DNA from: Candidatus Jettenia sp. AMX2
GTDB taxonomy: Bacteria > Planctomycetota > Brocadiia > Brocadiales > Brocadiaceae
Direction: 5' to 3'
NCBI GenBank assembly: GCA_030583665.1
Contig: CP129469.1
Coordinates: 2,285,043 to 2,349,042 of the forward strand
Length of the DNA stretch: 64,000 nucleotides
The notes under the pieces are model-generated. The model saw only the letters and a list, made by a program, of their open reading frames with translations, was not told the DNA's origin and did not search any database. Shown piece after piece: positions 46,733 through 55,415 of this stretch (positions are counted from its first letter, which is position 1; each line of letters opens with the position of its first letter). Made by a program: the position numbers and the translations under genes.

Positions 46733-48088
46733 ATGAAAATTGTTGTTGTTGGTGCAGGTGCTGTGGGGTATAATCTGGCGAGACAATTATCTACGGAAGG
46801 GCATGACATCTCGGTCATCGAAAAAGATCCCGACCTCGTCGAGCGGCTCACCGAAAAACTGGATGTATCGGTTGTCGCAGGAAATGCAACGACACCTTCT
46901 ATCCTGGAAGATGCTGGGGTAAAAAATGCTGAGATGCTGCTTGCGGTGACAAACAGTGATGAAGTAAACATGGTGGTCTGCACCTTCGCACACAGTTACA
47001 ATGTCAGAACCAAGATCGCCCGCATCAGAAACCCTGAGCTTACTGACGATAAACCAATATTGCACCAAAATGGATTTCACATAGACCATGTTGTAAATCC
47101 GGATAAGATAACCGTCAATTCCATCCTCGATATCATAGGTACCCCAGGAGCTATTTATGTTGCTGACTTTACCGGAGGACATATCCTTCTGCGGGGCTTT
47201 GATGTGCCTGCTGATGCCCCAATTGTAGGAAAAAAACTTTCGGAACTAAAGGAAATCGAATCCACGGATTCTTTCCTGATCGTTGCTATTGAGAGAAATG
47301 AACAGATGGTCATCCCTACCGGTGAAACAAAACTGCAGCCCCATGATAACATCTTTGTACTCGTAGCCAAAGAGGTGCTGCCTTTCTTTCTGCCAATGGT
47401 GAACAGGCGGGCAGATGAGGTTGAGAAGGTTGTTATTTACGGAGTCAATGTTACGAGCCTTGAGCTGGCAAGAAAATTAGAAAATCAGAAGATCGATGTT
47501 ACCATCATTGAACCTGACAAAGAAAAAACACAGGAAGCTGCCAGGGTACTTGATAAAACGATAGTACTGCAGGGAAATGCGCTTGATATTGATATTCTGA
47601 AAGAGGCTTCAATTGACATCTCTGATTTCTTCGTAGCCTTATCAGGAAATGAACAGACAAATTTCCTGTCCGCATTGCTGGCAAAAAGATTTGGCGCACA
47701 AAAGGTCATTGTGCTGACGGAAGATCCGGCCTTTGTGCCTATTATCAATACACTTGGAGTAGACATCGTCGTCAATCCAAGGCTGGTTACGGTAGGGTCA
47801 ATTCTGCAGCATATCCGTCGGGGACATACCCTTTCTGTCGTAAAATTTCAGCGCAGTGAGGCGGAGGCTATGGAATTTATCGTCGATGAAGATGCAAAGA
47901 TTGCAGGGAAGCGCCTCAGGGAAATAACCTTTCCCCAGGGGTCTATCATAGGAGCCATTGTCCGTGAAGGTGCCATGCAAATACCAACAGGCAACTCTTT
48001 GATAAATCCGGGAGAGAGCGTTATCGTCTTTGCACTGCCTAACGCCATTGAAAAGGTTCAGTCCCTTTTCTCAAATAAAAGGGACTGA
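46733..48088 (+). CDS. trkA: Trk potassium uptake regulator TrkA
   Basis: NAD(H)/ATP-binding gating ring of the Trk K+ uptake system. Seen: two RCK modules, each with an N-terminal Rossmann domain and a TrkA-C domain: KIVVVGAGAVGYNLARQL (2-19, intact GxGxxG) and, from about 230, KVVIYGVNVTSLELARKL (glycine motif degenerate). 451 aa is standard. AGGAGA lies upstream of the ATG. The trkH gene starts two bases after its stop codon. Confidence 0.95.
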   Translation: MKIVVVGAGAVGYNLARQLSTEGHDISVIEKDPDLVERLTEKLDVSVVAGNATTPSILEDAGVKNAEMLLAVTNSDEVNMVVCTFAHSYNVRTKIARIRNPELTDDKPILHQNGFHIDHVVNPDKITVNSILDIIGTPGAIYVADFTGGHILLRGFDVPADAPIVGKKLSELKEIESTDSFLIVAIERNEQMVIPTGETKLQPHDNIFVLVAKEVLPFFLPMVNRRADEVEKVVIYGVNVTSLELARKLENQKIDVTIIEPDKEKTQEAARVLDKTIVLQGNALDIDILKEASIDISDFFVALSGNEQTNFLSALLAKRFGAQKVIVLTEDPAFVPIINTLGVDIVVNPRLVTVGSILQHIRRGHTLSVVKFQRSEAEAMEFIVDEDAKIAGKRLREITFPQGSIIGAIVREGAMQIPTGNSLINPGESVIVFALPNAIEKVQSLFSNKRD

Positions 48089-48089
48089 G

Positions 48090-49604
48090 TTGAAATTTAT
48101 CACTGCTTACCTGAAATCTATGAATATTCCCGTTGTATTATCTACCGTAGGCAATTTTGTACTCATGCTGGCCGGCATACTTCTTGTCCCGCTTGGCGTG
48201 GCTATTTACCATAAGAACGGCGAAGTTATATGGGGTTTTGCATATACGATAATCATCGCCGGGATTCTCGGCGGACTCAAGAAGGCCTTCTTAAGAAAAG
48301 AATCGGCCGAGATTGGCGTCCGTGAAGCGCTTGCCACTGTTACCTTTAGCTGGATCATTTGCATTTTTCTTGGAGCCATTCCTTTTTGGTATTCCGGCGT
48401 ATGTACAACATATGGTGATGCTATTTTCGAAACAACCAGCGGTTTTACAACAACAGGGGCATCAATCTTTAAGGACGTTGAGGTATTACCATACAGTATT
48501 CTCTTCTGGAGGGCATTTACAAACTGGTTGGGCGGTATGGGAATTGTCGTTATCTTCGTTGCCCTGCTACCTGCAATGGGCGTAAGCGGCTATCAGCTCT
48601 TCAGCGCTGAAGTCAGCGGTCCGTCTACTGATAGATTACGGCCAAGGATCGGTGAAACAGCAAAACTACTCCTGCTAATTTATCTCGCCATTACGATTAC
48701 TCTGTTAGTGCTTTTGATATGTGGCGGCATGCCCGTGTTTGACGCATTTTGTCATACATTCTCAACTGTATCCACCGGTGGTTTTTCTACAAAAAATACC
48801 AGTATCGCATACTTTAATAGTCTTTATGTAGAAATTATTGTAAGTATCTTTATGTTTATTTGCGCATGTAACTTCTCTCTCTACTACATGTGTTACCAAA
48901 AAGAATTTCCAAAAGTCTTCAAAAATTCAGAGGTCCGGTTCTTTATAGGTTTAATTCTCACAGCAATCCTGTTTAGTGTATTTATTTTATACACCAGTCA
49001 ACCAGAAGCCTTCTCCGGCGGAGCCAAGGACAGCCGTTATTACAATTTAGGAAGTACTTTCCGCTATGCAATTTTTCAAATATTAACCGTCACTACTGCG
49101 ACAGGGTATTCAACTACTGATTTTGACCTATGGCCGAATGCCTGTCGTTTCTTATTGGTTTTGTTACTGTTTATTGGTGCATGTGCAGGCTCAACAGGGG
49201 GCGCTATCAAATGTGTAAGGATTGTCTTGTTATTAAAATCGAGCATGCGTGAGTTTGGCAAGATAATAAGGCCACGCATGATAAAACATGTGAAACTGAA
49301 CGGCAAGTCCGTCAGCGAAGAGATTATTATGGAAAGTTCCGTGTTCTTTGTTATTTACTTGGGATTTTTTGGTCTCGCAACACTGGCATTAGTTGCTCTA
49401 AATACTGATATTATAACTGCCTTTTCTGCTGTGGCAGCATGTATGGCTAATTTTGGCCCCGGTCTGGGACAGGTTGGTCCTATGTCGAATTACAGCGATA
49501 TCTCTTACACCGGCAAATGGATATTAAGTTTCTGCATGCTCCTGGGCAGGCTGGAAATCTACAGTTTGATACTTTTATTTTTACCCATTATGTGGAAACG
49601 CTAG
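48090..49604 (+). CDS. trkH: Trk potassium transporter membrane subunit
   Basis: K+-conducting subunit of the Trk/Ktr type with four pore-loop (M1-P-M2) repeats. Seen: filter-like segments TTSGFTTTGAS, STVSTGGFST, TVTTATGYSTTDFD and AACMANFGPGLG, and about ten membrane helices. I prefer a TTG at 48090 (AGGGAC six to seven bases upstream, two bases after the trkA stop), giving 504 residues; the first in-frame ATG at 48120 has no ribosome binding site. It forms an operon with trkA. Confidence 0.93.
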   Translation: MKFITAYLKSMNIPVVLSTVGNFVLMLAGILLVPLGVAIYHKNGEVIWGFAYTIIIAGILGGLKKAFLRKESAEIGVREALATVTFSWIICIFLGAIPFWYSGVCTTYGDAIFETTSGFTTTGASIFKDVEVLPYSILFWRAFTNWLGGMGIVVIFVALLPAMGVSGYQLFSAEVSGPSTDRLRPRIGETAKLLLLIYLAITITLLVLLICGGMPVFDAFCHTFSTVSTGGFSTKNTSIAYFNSLYVEIIVSIFMFICACNFSLYYMCYQKEFPKVFKNSEVRFFIGLILTAILFSVFILYTSQPEAFSGGAKDSRYYNLGSTFRYAIFQILTVTTATGYSTTDFDLWPNACRFLLVLLLFIGACAGSTGGAIKCVRIVLLLKSSMREFGKIIRPRMIKHVKLNGKSVSEEIIMESSVFFVIYLGFFGLATLALVALNTDIITAFSAVAACMANFGPGLGQVGPMSNYSDISYTGKWILSFCMLLGRLEIYSLILLFLPIMWKR

Positions 49605-49611
49605 AATTCTA

Positions 49612-49640
49612 TTGACTCATAAAAAATGTGATGATATACT
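49612..49640 (+). promoter_or_regulatory. tRNA promoter
   Basis: TTGACT (49612-49617) and TATACT (49635-49640) with a 17-base spacer, about 20 bases upstream of tRNA-Val; it probably drives both tRNAs. Confidence 0.75.
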
Positions 49641-49659
49641 TTGTTTCTATATTACACAG

Positions 49660-49736
49660 GGGCGATTAGCTCAATTGGCTAGAGCACTTGCCTTACAAGC
49701 AAGGGGTCATAGGTTCGAGTCCTATATCGCCCACCA
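49660..49736 (+). tRNA. tRNA-Val (anticodon TAC)
   Basis: Full cloverleaf: acceptor GGGCGAT/ATCGCCC, D arm GCTC/GAGC, anticodon stem CTTGC/GCAAG with loop CTTACAA (anticodon TAC), T arm ATAGG/CCTAT with TTCGAGT loop. The discriminator is A and the 3' CCA is encoded. Confidence 0.95.
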
Positions 49737-49773
49737 TTCTTTGTAAACAAGTTTGTCCTTTCATTCAAAATCT

Positions 49774-49847
49774 GGGGCCGTAGCTCAACTGGTTAGAGTA
49801 CCAGACTGTCGATCTGGATGTTGCGGGTTCGAGTCCCGTCGGCCTCG
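49774..49847 (+). tRNA. tRNA-Asp (anticodon GTC)
   Basis: Full cloverleaf: acceptor GGGGCCG/CGGCCTC (one G-U pair), D arm GCTC/GAGT, anticodon stem CCAGA/TCTGG with loop CTGTCGA (anticodon GTC), T arm GCGGG/CCCGT-type with TTCGAGT. Discriminator G; the CCA end is not encoded, unlike the neighbouring tRNA-Val. Confidence 0.93.
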
Positions 49848-50183
49848 TTTTCTTTATCTTTATATATCAAATACTTAGCATTTTCGCCCTCCTCATACAT
49901 TTACAGGATTTCATGGTAGGCGGTGCCTCCCCTACAAGATTGCCAGGCTGACATGACAATTTTACCTTTTTTACCCCCTGATTCCGAAACCACCCTGATA
50001 TCTCATGTGGAAAACATGCCTTTCAGTACCATAACAAAAGCCTGATAATGCTCCTCATGCTGTTTTTCCTTGATTACTCTGTCTGTTTGTGATTAGATAA
50101 ACTATATCGTCATGCAACAGAACTTCTCCATTTTACCTATGTGCACAAACTGGTTGGTTACCAAAACGAAAAGGAGATTAACG
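49848..50183. other. Intergenic region after the tRNAs
   Basis: About 335 bases with one degenerate palindromic repeat (49915-49936, GGTAGGCGGTGCCTCCC followed by CTACA). No gene recognised. A ribosome binding site AAGGAG (50171-50176) marks the start of the next gene. Confidence 0.45.
49915..49936. repeat. Palindromic dispersed repeat, copy 5
   Basis: Same family as 6330 and 24972, with changes in both arms that weaken the hairpin. Confidence 0.6.
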
Positions 50184-50471
50184 ATGACTGTAAAAGAGAC
50201 CTATGAAAAGAAGCTGCAGGCACAGCTAGACGAATGGGAAGCAGAGATCAACAAGCTAAAGGACAAGGCAGATAAAGCAGCGGCCGAAGCACAACCTGAG
50301 TATAATAAACTGATTGATGAGTTGAGGTCCATGCAAGAAGCTGCAAAAAAGAAAATCGCTGAGCTGAAAGCGGCTGGTGATAATGCGTGGGAACACCTCG
50401 AGGAAGGTATCGAAAACATATTTAATTCGCTCGGCAAGGCCCTGGATTCAATGAATTCCAGATTTCAATAA
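50184..50471 (+). CDS. Coiled-coil protein (Sll1863-like)
   Basis: 95 residues, almost entirely a Lys/Glu/Ala-rich amphipathic coiled coil (KLQAQLDEWEAEINKLKDKA at about 9-28), ending with AWEHLEEGIENIFNSLGKAL. It resembles the small stress-response proteins of the Sll1863 type. The ATG at 50184 follows AAGGAG by seven bases; an in-frame codon at 50112 is ignored. No signal peptide, so cytoplasmic. The next gene encodes a related protein with a signal peptide. Function unknown. Confidence 0.75.
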   Translation: MTVKETYEKKLQAQLDEWEAEINKLKDKADKAAAEAQPEYNKLIDELRSMQEAAKKKIAELKAAGDNAWEHLEEGIENIFNSLGKALDSMNSRFQ

Positions 50472-50564
50472 CATCAAACTGTTCACATACATTATTGCGG
50501 TTACCAATCGGGACCATTTCAGTAATCCCTATACTTATTTAAATTCTCATATAGGAGGTTATCA

Positions 50565-51038
50565 ATGAAACCAGAAATACTGAGCCGTTTCGCACTCGCA
50601 TTTCTATTTGCTGTGGCATCCGGCATTACCTCGATCTGCTATGCCAAAACATCAGACGATAAACCATCCGCAGAAGAGATTAAAAAAGAAACGCAAGAAT
50701 TAATTCAGGCACTGAAAGCCTATACGGCAGAACAGCGTGACCAGGCAATTGAAAAGACCAAAGCCGCACTGGAAAGCCTGGATAAGCGCATCCAGGAACT
50801 GGAAAAAACGATTGATTATAACTGGGATAAAATGGATAAAACTGTTCGTGAAAAAGCACGCGACAGCTTATCAGCACTGCGCAAACAGCAGACACAACTG
50901 GCCGATTGGTACGGCAACCTGAAAAGCAGCACCAGCGAGGCTTGGAGCCATATGATGAAGGGTTTTTCTGATGCATTTCAGGCTATCCATGAGGCATGGG
51001 AAAAATCTGTAAAAGAACTCAGCTCAGATAAAAAATGA
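50565..51038 (+). CDS. Exported coiled-coil protein
   Basis: 157 residues: signal peptide (about 1-27, ending ICYAK) and a long helical, charged coiled coil (about 35-110) with KTKAALESLDKRIQELEKTI, then AWSHMMKGFSDAFQAIHEAW, similar to the ending of the preceding cytoplasmic protein. The pair therefore looks like paralogs placed on opposite sides of the membrane. AGGAGG precedes the ATG. Likely stress or envelope function; unknown. Confidence 0.75.
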   Translation: MKPEILSRFALAFLFAVASGITSICYAKTSDDKPSAEEIKKETQELIQALKAYTAEQRDQAIEKTKAALESLDKRIQELEKTIDYNWDKMDKTVREKARDSLSALRKQQTQLADWYGNLKSSTSEAWSHMMKGFSDAFQAIHEAWEKSVKELSSDKK

Positions 51039-51231
51039 CCTGATAAGATATTCGATCCGAATAGAGGACAGAACAAATTATATCCAGACAAGTCAGGTCT
51101 TTGGTGCATAATCCAATAAACACCAGGGATTCATCCGGTATTTTTCGAAAAATAGAAACTTTTGGCTATAACACCATACGGATGGTGATTGTATTATTAT
51201 ATGATTGCTTTACTTCCTGGAGATTTTTATT

Positions 51232-51254
51232 GGGCAGGCAACACCTGCCCTGCA
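51232..51254. repeat. Palindromic dispersed repeat, copy 6
   Basis: GGGCAGGCAACACCTGCCC followed by TGCA. It falls in the extended open frame ahead of the CBS/MgtE gene, which argues that this gene starts after the repeat, at 51271. Confidence 0.65.
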
Positions 51255-51270
51255 GAAATTGCACAATATT

Positions 51271-52260
51271 ATGCTTTTTCGCAATAAAACGATCGAAAAA
51301 CACTCCAAATTTAGATACAGTACTGAAATATTTGCAGTATGTAAAGACCATACGGCTCAGGATGCTATAGAACAAATCAGGAATAACGAGCTTTCCGGCA
51401 ATATTTTTTATTGCTATGCAGTTGATGACGAAGGAAGGCTGACAGGGATCGTACCTTTGAGAAAACTCATTACAGCCCCACCGGAAACGAAAATATCTCA
51501 GATTATGATTCACAACCCCATACGGCTGGCCACGCAAACCCCTATAGACACTGCGCTTGAATATTTTGTAACTTATAAATTCCTTGCCTTCCCTGTAGTC
51601 GATGAACAGGGAATGCTTGTTGGAATTGCGCGGGCTAATGATTTTTTAGGAGATACGATTGCTATCGAGGAAGAACTGGAGCAAGCACGTGACGATCTGC
51701 TCAAAATCATTGGTGTTAAACTGGAGGAATTCCGGAAACCGACTGTCTTTAAAAGCGCCTTTTTACGGTTTCCTTATTTACTTTTTAATATTATAAGCGG
51801 AATCACCTGTGCTTTTATTACCAGTGCATTCAGCCATACAATCAATAAGTTCGTTTTTGTTGCCTTTTTTATAACAATAATCTTAGGTCTTGCCGAAAGT
51901 ATGGGCACCCAGGCCGTTGCGGTTGCTCTTTCTTCTCTTGGAAAGACCATCAAAATGAAGGGTCTTGTCCTTTATGAAATATTAGTTGGAACAAAAATAG
52001 GAGCGTTATGTGGTGCGCTTATGTATATCGTTTCTTTTTTATGGTTGCGGGAACAGGCTTTCTCCATAACATTATCCCTGACTATCCTGTTTACCCTTAT
52101 CACAGCCTCTTTTCTTGGAGTTTCCCTGCCAATCTTCTTTAAAAAGCTAGGTATCAATCCAACTCATGCCTCAAGCCCGCTCGTCCTGGCGATCTCCGAC
52201 ATCATTTCACTGACTTCCTATTTTCTTCTCGGGACACATCTTCTTAACCGTTTTGCATAA
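51271..52260 (+). CDS. CBS-domain MgtE-like transporter lacking the N domain
   Basis: 329 residues: a CBS pair (about 20-135, with YAVDDEGRLTGIVPLRKLI and PVVDEQGMLVGIARANDFLG) followed by the five-helix MgtE membrane domain (about 165-329; GLAESMGTQAVAVALSSLG replaces the Mg-pore block and SSPLVLAISDIISLTSYF follows). The N-terminal superhelical Mg-sensor domain of MgtE is missing, and the pore signature differs from that of the full MgtE at 35889, so the ion may differ. Start chosen at the ATG at 51271, after the palindromic repeat. Confidence 0.82.
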   Translation: MLFRNKTIEKHSKFRYSTEIFAVCKDHTAQDAIEQIRNNELSGNIFYCYAVDDEGRLTGIVPLRKLITAPPETKISQIMIHNPIRLATQTPIDTALEYFVTYKFLAFPVVDEQGMLVGIARANDFLGDTIAIEEELEQARDDLLKIIGVKLEEFRKPTVFKSAFLRFPYLLFNIISGITCAFITSAFSHTINKFVFVAFFITIILGLAESMGTQAVAVALSSLGKTIKMKGLVLYEILVGTKIGALCGALMYIVSFLWLREQAFSITLSLTILFTLITASFLGVSLPIFFKKLGINPTHASSPLVLAISDIISLTSYFLLGTHLLNRFA

Positions 52261-52397
52261 TTTGCATAATACGGAAATGTCCAGGACGAAAGCTTAAAAC
52301 ACCAATACATGAACCACAGATTCCACAGAAATAAAATGCACTCTGCGCAACAAAATAAATTAAAGAGACAAGAATACCCTGTCAGGAGAAAATATTT

Positions 52398-52841
52398 TTA
52401 ATCTTCTTGAAAAACAATATCATCATAATACAATTCCAGCTTGTGTTTATGCTTTAGTTCTTCCTGAGCAAGCATTTTGCATAATTTTCTTATATCTTTG
52501 TCATCGGTTGATTTTGCCATACTCACGTAAAAGTTATAGGATTTCTGCTCTTTTTTCATGGCAACTATCAATAAATCCTGTGCATCTTTGACTTCTGTTA
52601 TATCTTTGTCAACCAGGTATTCTGTAATATGCAGATCCTGAATTTTATCCGGTTTAAATTTTTTCACCTTTGATATATCGAAGTTCACCAACAGCTGTTT
52701 ATGTTTCAATTCTTCATCGGCTAATTCCTTTATCCATACCTTTGCAACAGGGTCTTTTATAATATTTAACGCATTCATATAATACTGATATGCTTTGTCT
52801 TCCTGTTCAGCTGCTTGTCTGATAATTTCTTTTACATCCAT
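52398..52841 (-). CDS. Ferritin-like/rubrerythrin-type diiron protein
   Basis: 147 residues forming a four-helix bundle of the rubrerythrin-like kind. Seen: a repeated Glu/His pattern EQEDKAYQYY (12-21), ADEELKHKQLL (41-51), KKEQKSYNFY (95-104) and AQEELKHKHKLE (126-137), which supply diiron ligands. No rubredoxin-type cysteine cluster. It could act as an iron store or peroxide-reducing protein. It lies 33 bases after trxB on the minus strand, in the redox cluster. Confidence 0.85.
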   Translation of the reverse strand: MDVKEIIRQAAEQEDKAYQYYMNALNIIKDPVAKVWIKELADEELKHKQLLVNFDISKVKKFKPDKIQDLHITEYLVDKDITEVKDAQDLLIVAMKKEQKSYNFYVSMAKSTDDKDIRKLCKMLAQEELKHKHKLELYYDDIVFQED

Positions 52842-52874
52842 GTCTCAATATTCCCTCCCTATTACCATTTACGT

Positions 52875-53810
52875 TTACTTTTTTAAGGATTTCCATTCGG
52901 CTAATTTATGTTCGGCAGCAATAGCAGCAATTGCTCCGTCTCCTACCGCAGTTGCAATTTGCCGGTATGAATTCTTTCGTACGTCACCAACGGCATATAT
53001 TCCTTCAATTGCAGTCTCCATATGCATATTTGTCTCAATATGACATCCGGTATCTACACAAAGCAGATTGCCCAAAAAAGCCGTATTTGGAGAACTCCCG
53101 ATAAAAATAAAAATCCCCTCGCAAGGGATATTTTTCTTTTCTCCGGTTAAAACATTCCTGCAAACAACCCCTTCAACCTTATCTTTCCCATAGATACTTT
53201 CAACTACCGTGTTTACTTCTGTATTTATCTTTGGATTTGAAAAGGCATCATCCAGATAAATCTTTGTTGCTCTGAACTCATCCCTCCGATGTATTATTTT
53301 AACTGTTTTAGCATATTTTGTCAGGAAAATAGCCTCTGTTACAGCAGAATCTCCGCCACCTACGACAACAACATCCTTATCCCTGTAAAAAGCCCCGTCA
53401 CAAGTTGCGCAATAGCTTATCCCTTTACCATAAAACTCCTTCTCTCCCGGTACATCTAATTTTTTAGGATCTGCGCCAGCGGCTATTATTACTATCTGGC
53501 TGGCATATTTGCCTGCATCGGTTGTCACAATCTTTTCATTACCCTCAACGTCCAATTTTAAAACATCCTCGTATCGAATATCTGCACCAAACCGTTTTGC
53601 CTGAGCCTCCATCCGCTGTGTCAGTTCAACACCGGTAATAACATCAGGAAATCCAGGGTAGTTTTCAATAAGTTCTGTTCCGATTAACTGCCCACCAAGA
53701 TATCTCTTTTCTAGAATAACGGTTTTCAGCAAGGCACGACAAGCATAAATAGCAGCAGAAAAACCAGCCGGACCTCCTCCAACGATAATTATCTCATAAT
53801 CTCTGTTCAC
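52875..53810 (-). CDS. trxB: Thioredoxin reductase
   Basis: NADPH (or ferredoxin/NADH)-dependent FAD reductase. Seen: FAD motif VGGGPAGFSAA (10-20), redox-active CATC (134-137), NADP-binding VVVGGGDSAVTEA and the late GIYAVGDVR. 311 aa, normal. The start is a GTG at 53810 with GGAGAAG at the right distance. It lies between a ferritin-like gene and a tetraheme cytochrome gene and may serve the peroxide defence of this cluster. Confidence 0.95.
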   Translation of the reverse strand: MNRDYEIIIVGGGPAGFSAAIYACRALLKTVILEKRYLGGQLIGTELIENYPGFPDVITGVELTQRMEAQAKRFGADIRYEDVLKLDVEGNEKIVTTDAGKYASQIVIIAAGADPKKLDVPGEKEFYGKGISYCATCDGAFYRDKDVVVVGGGDSAVTEAIFLTKYAKTVKIIHRRDEFRATKIYLDDAFSNPKINTEVNTVVESIYGKDKVEGVVCRNVLTGEKKNIPCEGIFIFIGSSPNTAFLGNLLCVDTGCHIETNMHMETAIEGIYAVGDVRKNSYRQIATAVGDGAIAAIAAEHKLAEWKSLKK

Positions 53811-53847
53811 ATTTCTTCTCCGGTAATAATTCTATCGTTATTCCGGT

Positions 53848-54435
53848 TCACATTCCCTTTAATCCCTTTACCGTCTGAAAAACCTGCCATCCGTAATAAT
53901 TCAAAGCAAACTGTTTTTTTTCAATATGACATGCCAGGCATTGTTTTGTTCCTTCTGTTGCCCATTCACGGGTTACAAAAGCAGTTGCAGACTTTTCTCC
54001 TTTCGGGGTCAGCTTATCTTTCCCCGCATGGCAAAAATCACATCCGGCCCCCATGATTTCACTCAACTCAAACATCTTCCTTGCCTGACGTTCATTTTCT
54101 TTGTAATGCTTGAGATCAATATGGCAGTAGTCGCATTCAACCCCCAGAGCGACAGAAGCCTTCATCATCTCTTTTGATTTTTCCCCTGCCTCTGTAAACA
54201 CTGTTAAATCATTATTATGACAAAAATTACAGTCGACCCCCAGGAGAGAAGTCATTCTCTGAATCATTGCAATCTTCTCCTCCTTTGTACCCTTAAAATA
54301 GGGATTTGAATAGGTGGTCTCCGGCATGCCTGTTTGTTCTGATTCTGACAGAACAGGGCTTCCGGGGTTAGCAACTAACGCAACACCAATAATCAAGGGA
54401 CAGAACCATGTATATTTTTTTATTATGTTTAACAT
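53848..54435 (-). CDS. Exported tetraheme c-type cytochrome
   Basis: 195 residues with a signal sequence (about 1-30) and four CxxCH heme-binding motifs: CNFCH (69-73), CDYCH (101-105), CDFCH (132-136) and CLACH (166-170). The spacing and the GVxCxxCH pattern resemble the photosynthetic-reaction-centre cytochrome subunit domain and related periplasmic multiheme electron carriers. It is the second gene of a run rubredoxin-tetraheme-trxB-ferritin-like protein. Electron partners unknown. c-type maturation implies a periplasm-like or anammoxosome-type compartment. Confidence 0.88.
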   Translation of the reverse strand: MLNIIKKYTWFCPLIIGVALVANPGSPVLSESEQTGMPETTYSNPYFKGTKEEKIAMIQRMTSLLGVDCNFCHNNDLTVFTEAGEKSKEMMKASVALGVECDYCHIDLKHYKENERQARKMFELSEIMGAGCDFCHAGKDKLTPKGEKSATAFVTREWATEGTKQCLACHIEKKQFALNYYGWQVFQTVKGLKGM

Positions 54436-54447
54436 GAATGTGGAATT

Positions 54448-54609
54448 TCAATCGATTTTATCAAAAAGTTCTTTAGCAGCCCCGCAAGCAGGACAAACCC
54501 AGTCATCCTGTATGTTCTCAAAAGATGTTCCAGGGCTAACACCGTTATCCGGGTCTCCCTTTTCCGGATCATAGATATAACCACATACCCTGCATTCCCA
54601 TTTTGACAT
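54448..54609 (-). CDS. Rubredoxin
   Basis: Small iron protein of 53 residues, begins [19 protein letters not shown] and contains the second cluster [13 protein letters not shown]. The four cysteines (6, 9, 39, 42) bind one Fe, and the aromatic pattern (Trp4, Tyr11, Tyr13, Trp37) is classic. GAGGAG precedes the ATG. Rubredoxins pass electrons to rubrerythrin, superoxide reductase or flavoproteins. It ends 13 bases before the tetraheme cytochrome start and is the first gene of that operon. Confidence 0.95.
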   Translation of the reverse strand: MSKWECRVCGYIYDPEKGDPDNGVSPGTSFENIQDDWVCPACGAAKELFDKID

Positions 54610-54730
54610 AACTCCTCCTCACCATAAATTCATTTTGTTTTGATAATTCACGCAATACAGAACATTCAGAACAATAGAATGTAGTCCATTTTACACTATT
54701 TCATAAATTATTATCAACCCTTAAAATAAA

Positions 54731-54763
54731 AGAAAGTACAAAAGTTTGGCTTTTGTACTTTCT
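54731..54763 (-). terminator. Rho-independent terminator
   Basis: A perfect 14-base stem, AGAAAGTACAAAAG (54731-54744) with CTTTTGTACTTTCT (54750-54763), followed on the minus strand by TTTTATTTT. It lies 20 bases after the c'-like cytochrome gene and separates it from the rubredoxin operon. Confidence 0.85.
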
Positions 54764-54782
54764 TTTTGCTTCCGTTTACCGG

Positions 54783-55310
54783 TTAACGATTTTCAATAGG
54801 TATTTGTTTAACTCTCAGTTGTTTGTGGCATTCAAAACAGGATTTTTCTACCATATTTGTAAATGCCTTAAACGTTGCCCCTTCGTCATATGATGATGCA
54901 GCCTTTTGAACCTCAAGTGCAGATGAAGTTATTTCTTTCAAATACACCGTAAATTCTTCCTTCAATCTGGTTATTTTTTCTGAATCATTTGGATCAATTT
55001 TGGCACGCTTAAACCATTCATTCTCCTTTGGATCCATTGGAAAAAATACCTCATTGACCTTGTAACTTTCGTTAACGACTGCACCTGCCTCCTGTACAAT
55101 GGATTTAAAATTTCCTGTAAGCAATCCATTCAGCATATTATTGATATGTCCTGCTATTTCATTCATTAATATTTTCGTGGGTTCCATCACCTTTTCATGC
55201 ATAGGTACCCACTCCTCTGCTGCACGAACTGCAGAATAATGAATACTGCCTGCCAATCCCATAAAACACAGACCCAAAATACTATTTTTAAAAAATCTGC
55301 TATTCTTCAA
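54783..55310 (-). CDS. Exported c'-like monoheme cytochrome
   Basis: 175 residues with a signal peptide (ending AVRAAEEW, cleavage after about residue 31), a four-helix body and a single C-terminal CFECH (158-162), the arrangement of cytochrome c' and related proteins that bind NO or act in electron transfer. I chose a TTG at 55310, which follows AAAGGAGG by six bases; an ATG at 55349 in frame has no ribosome binding site and would add a polar extension before the signal peptide. A terminator follows the gene. Confidence 0.8.
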   Translation of the reverse strand: MKNSRFFKNSILGLCFMGLAGSIHYSAVRAAEEWVPMHEKVMEPTKILMNEIAGHINNMLNGLLTGNFKSIVQEAGAVVNESYKVNEVFFPMDPKENEWFKRAKIDPNDSEKITRLKEEFTVYLKEITSSALEVQKAASSYDEGATFKAFTNMVEKSCFECHKQLRVKQIPIENR

Positions 55311-55415
55311 CGGGTGCCTCCTTTCATTAAAAATAAAAAGTTGTTTCATACTTTAATTCAACCACAAAAACTCAGCAATACATTTTTTACGAAAGCCTTC
55401 AAAAAGTTCCGGAGA

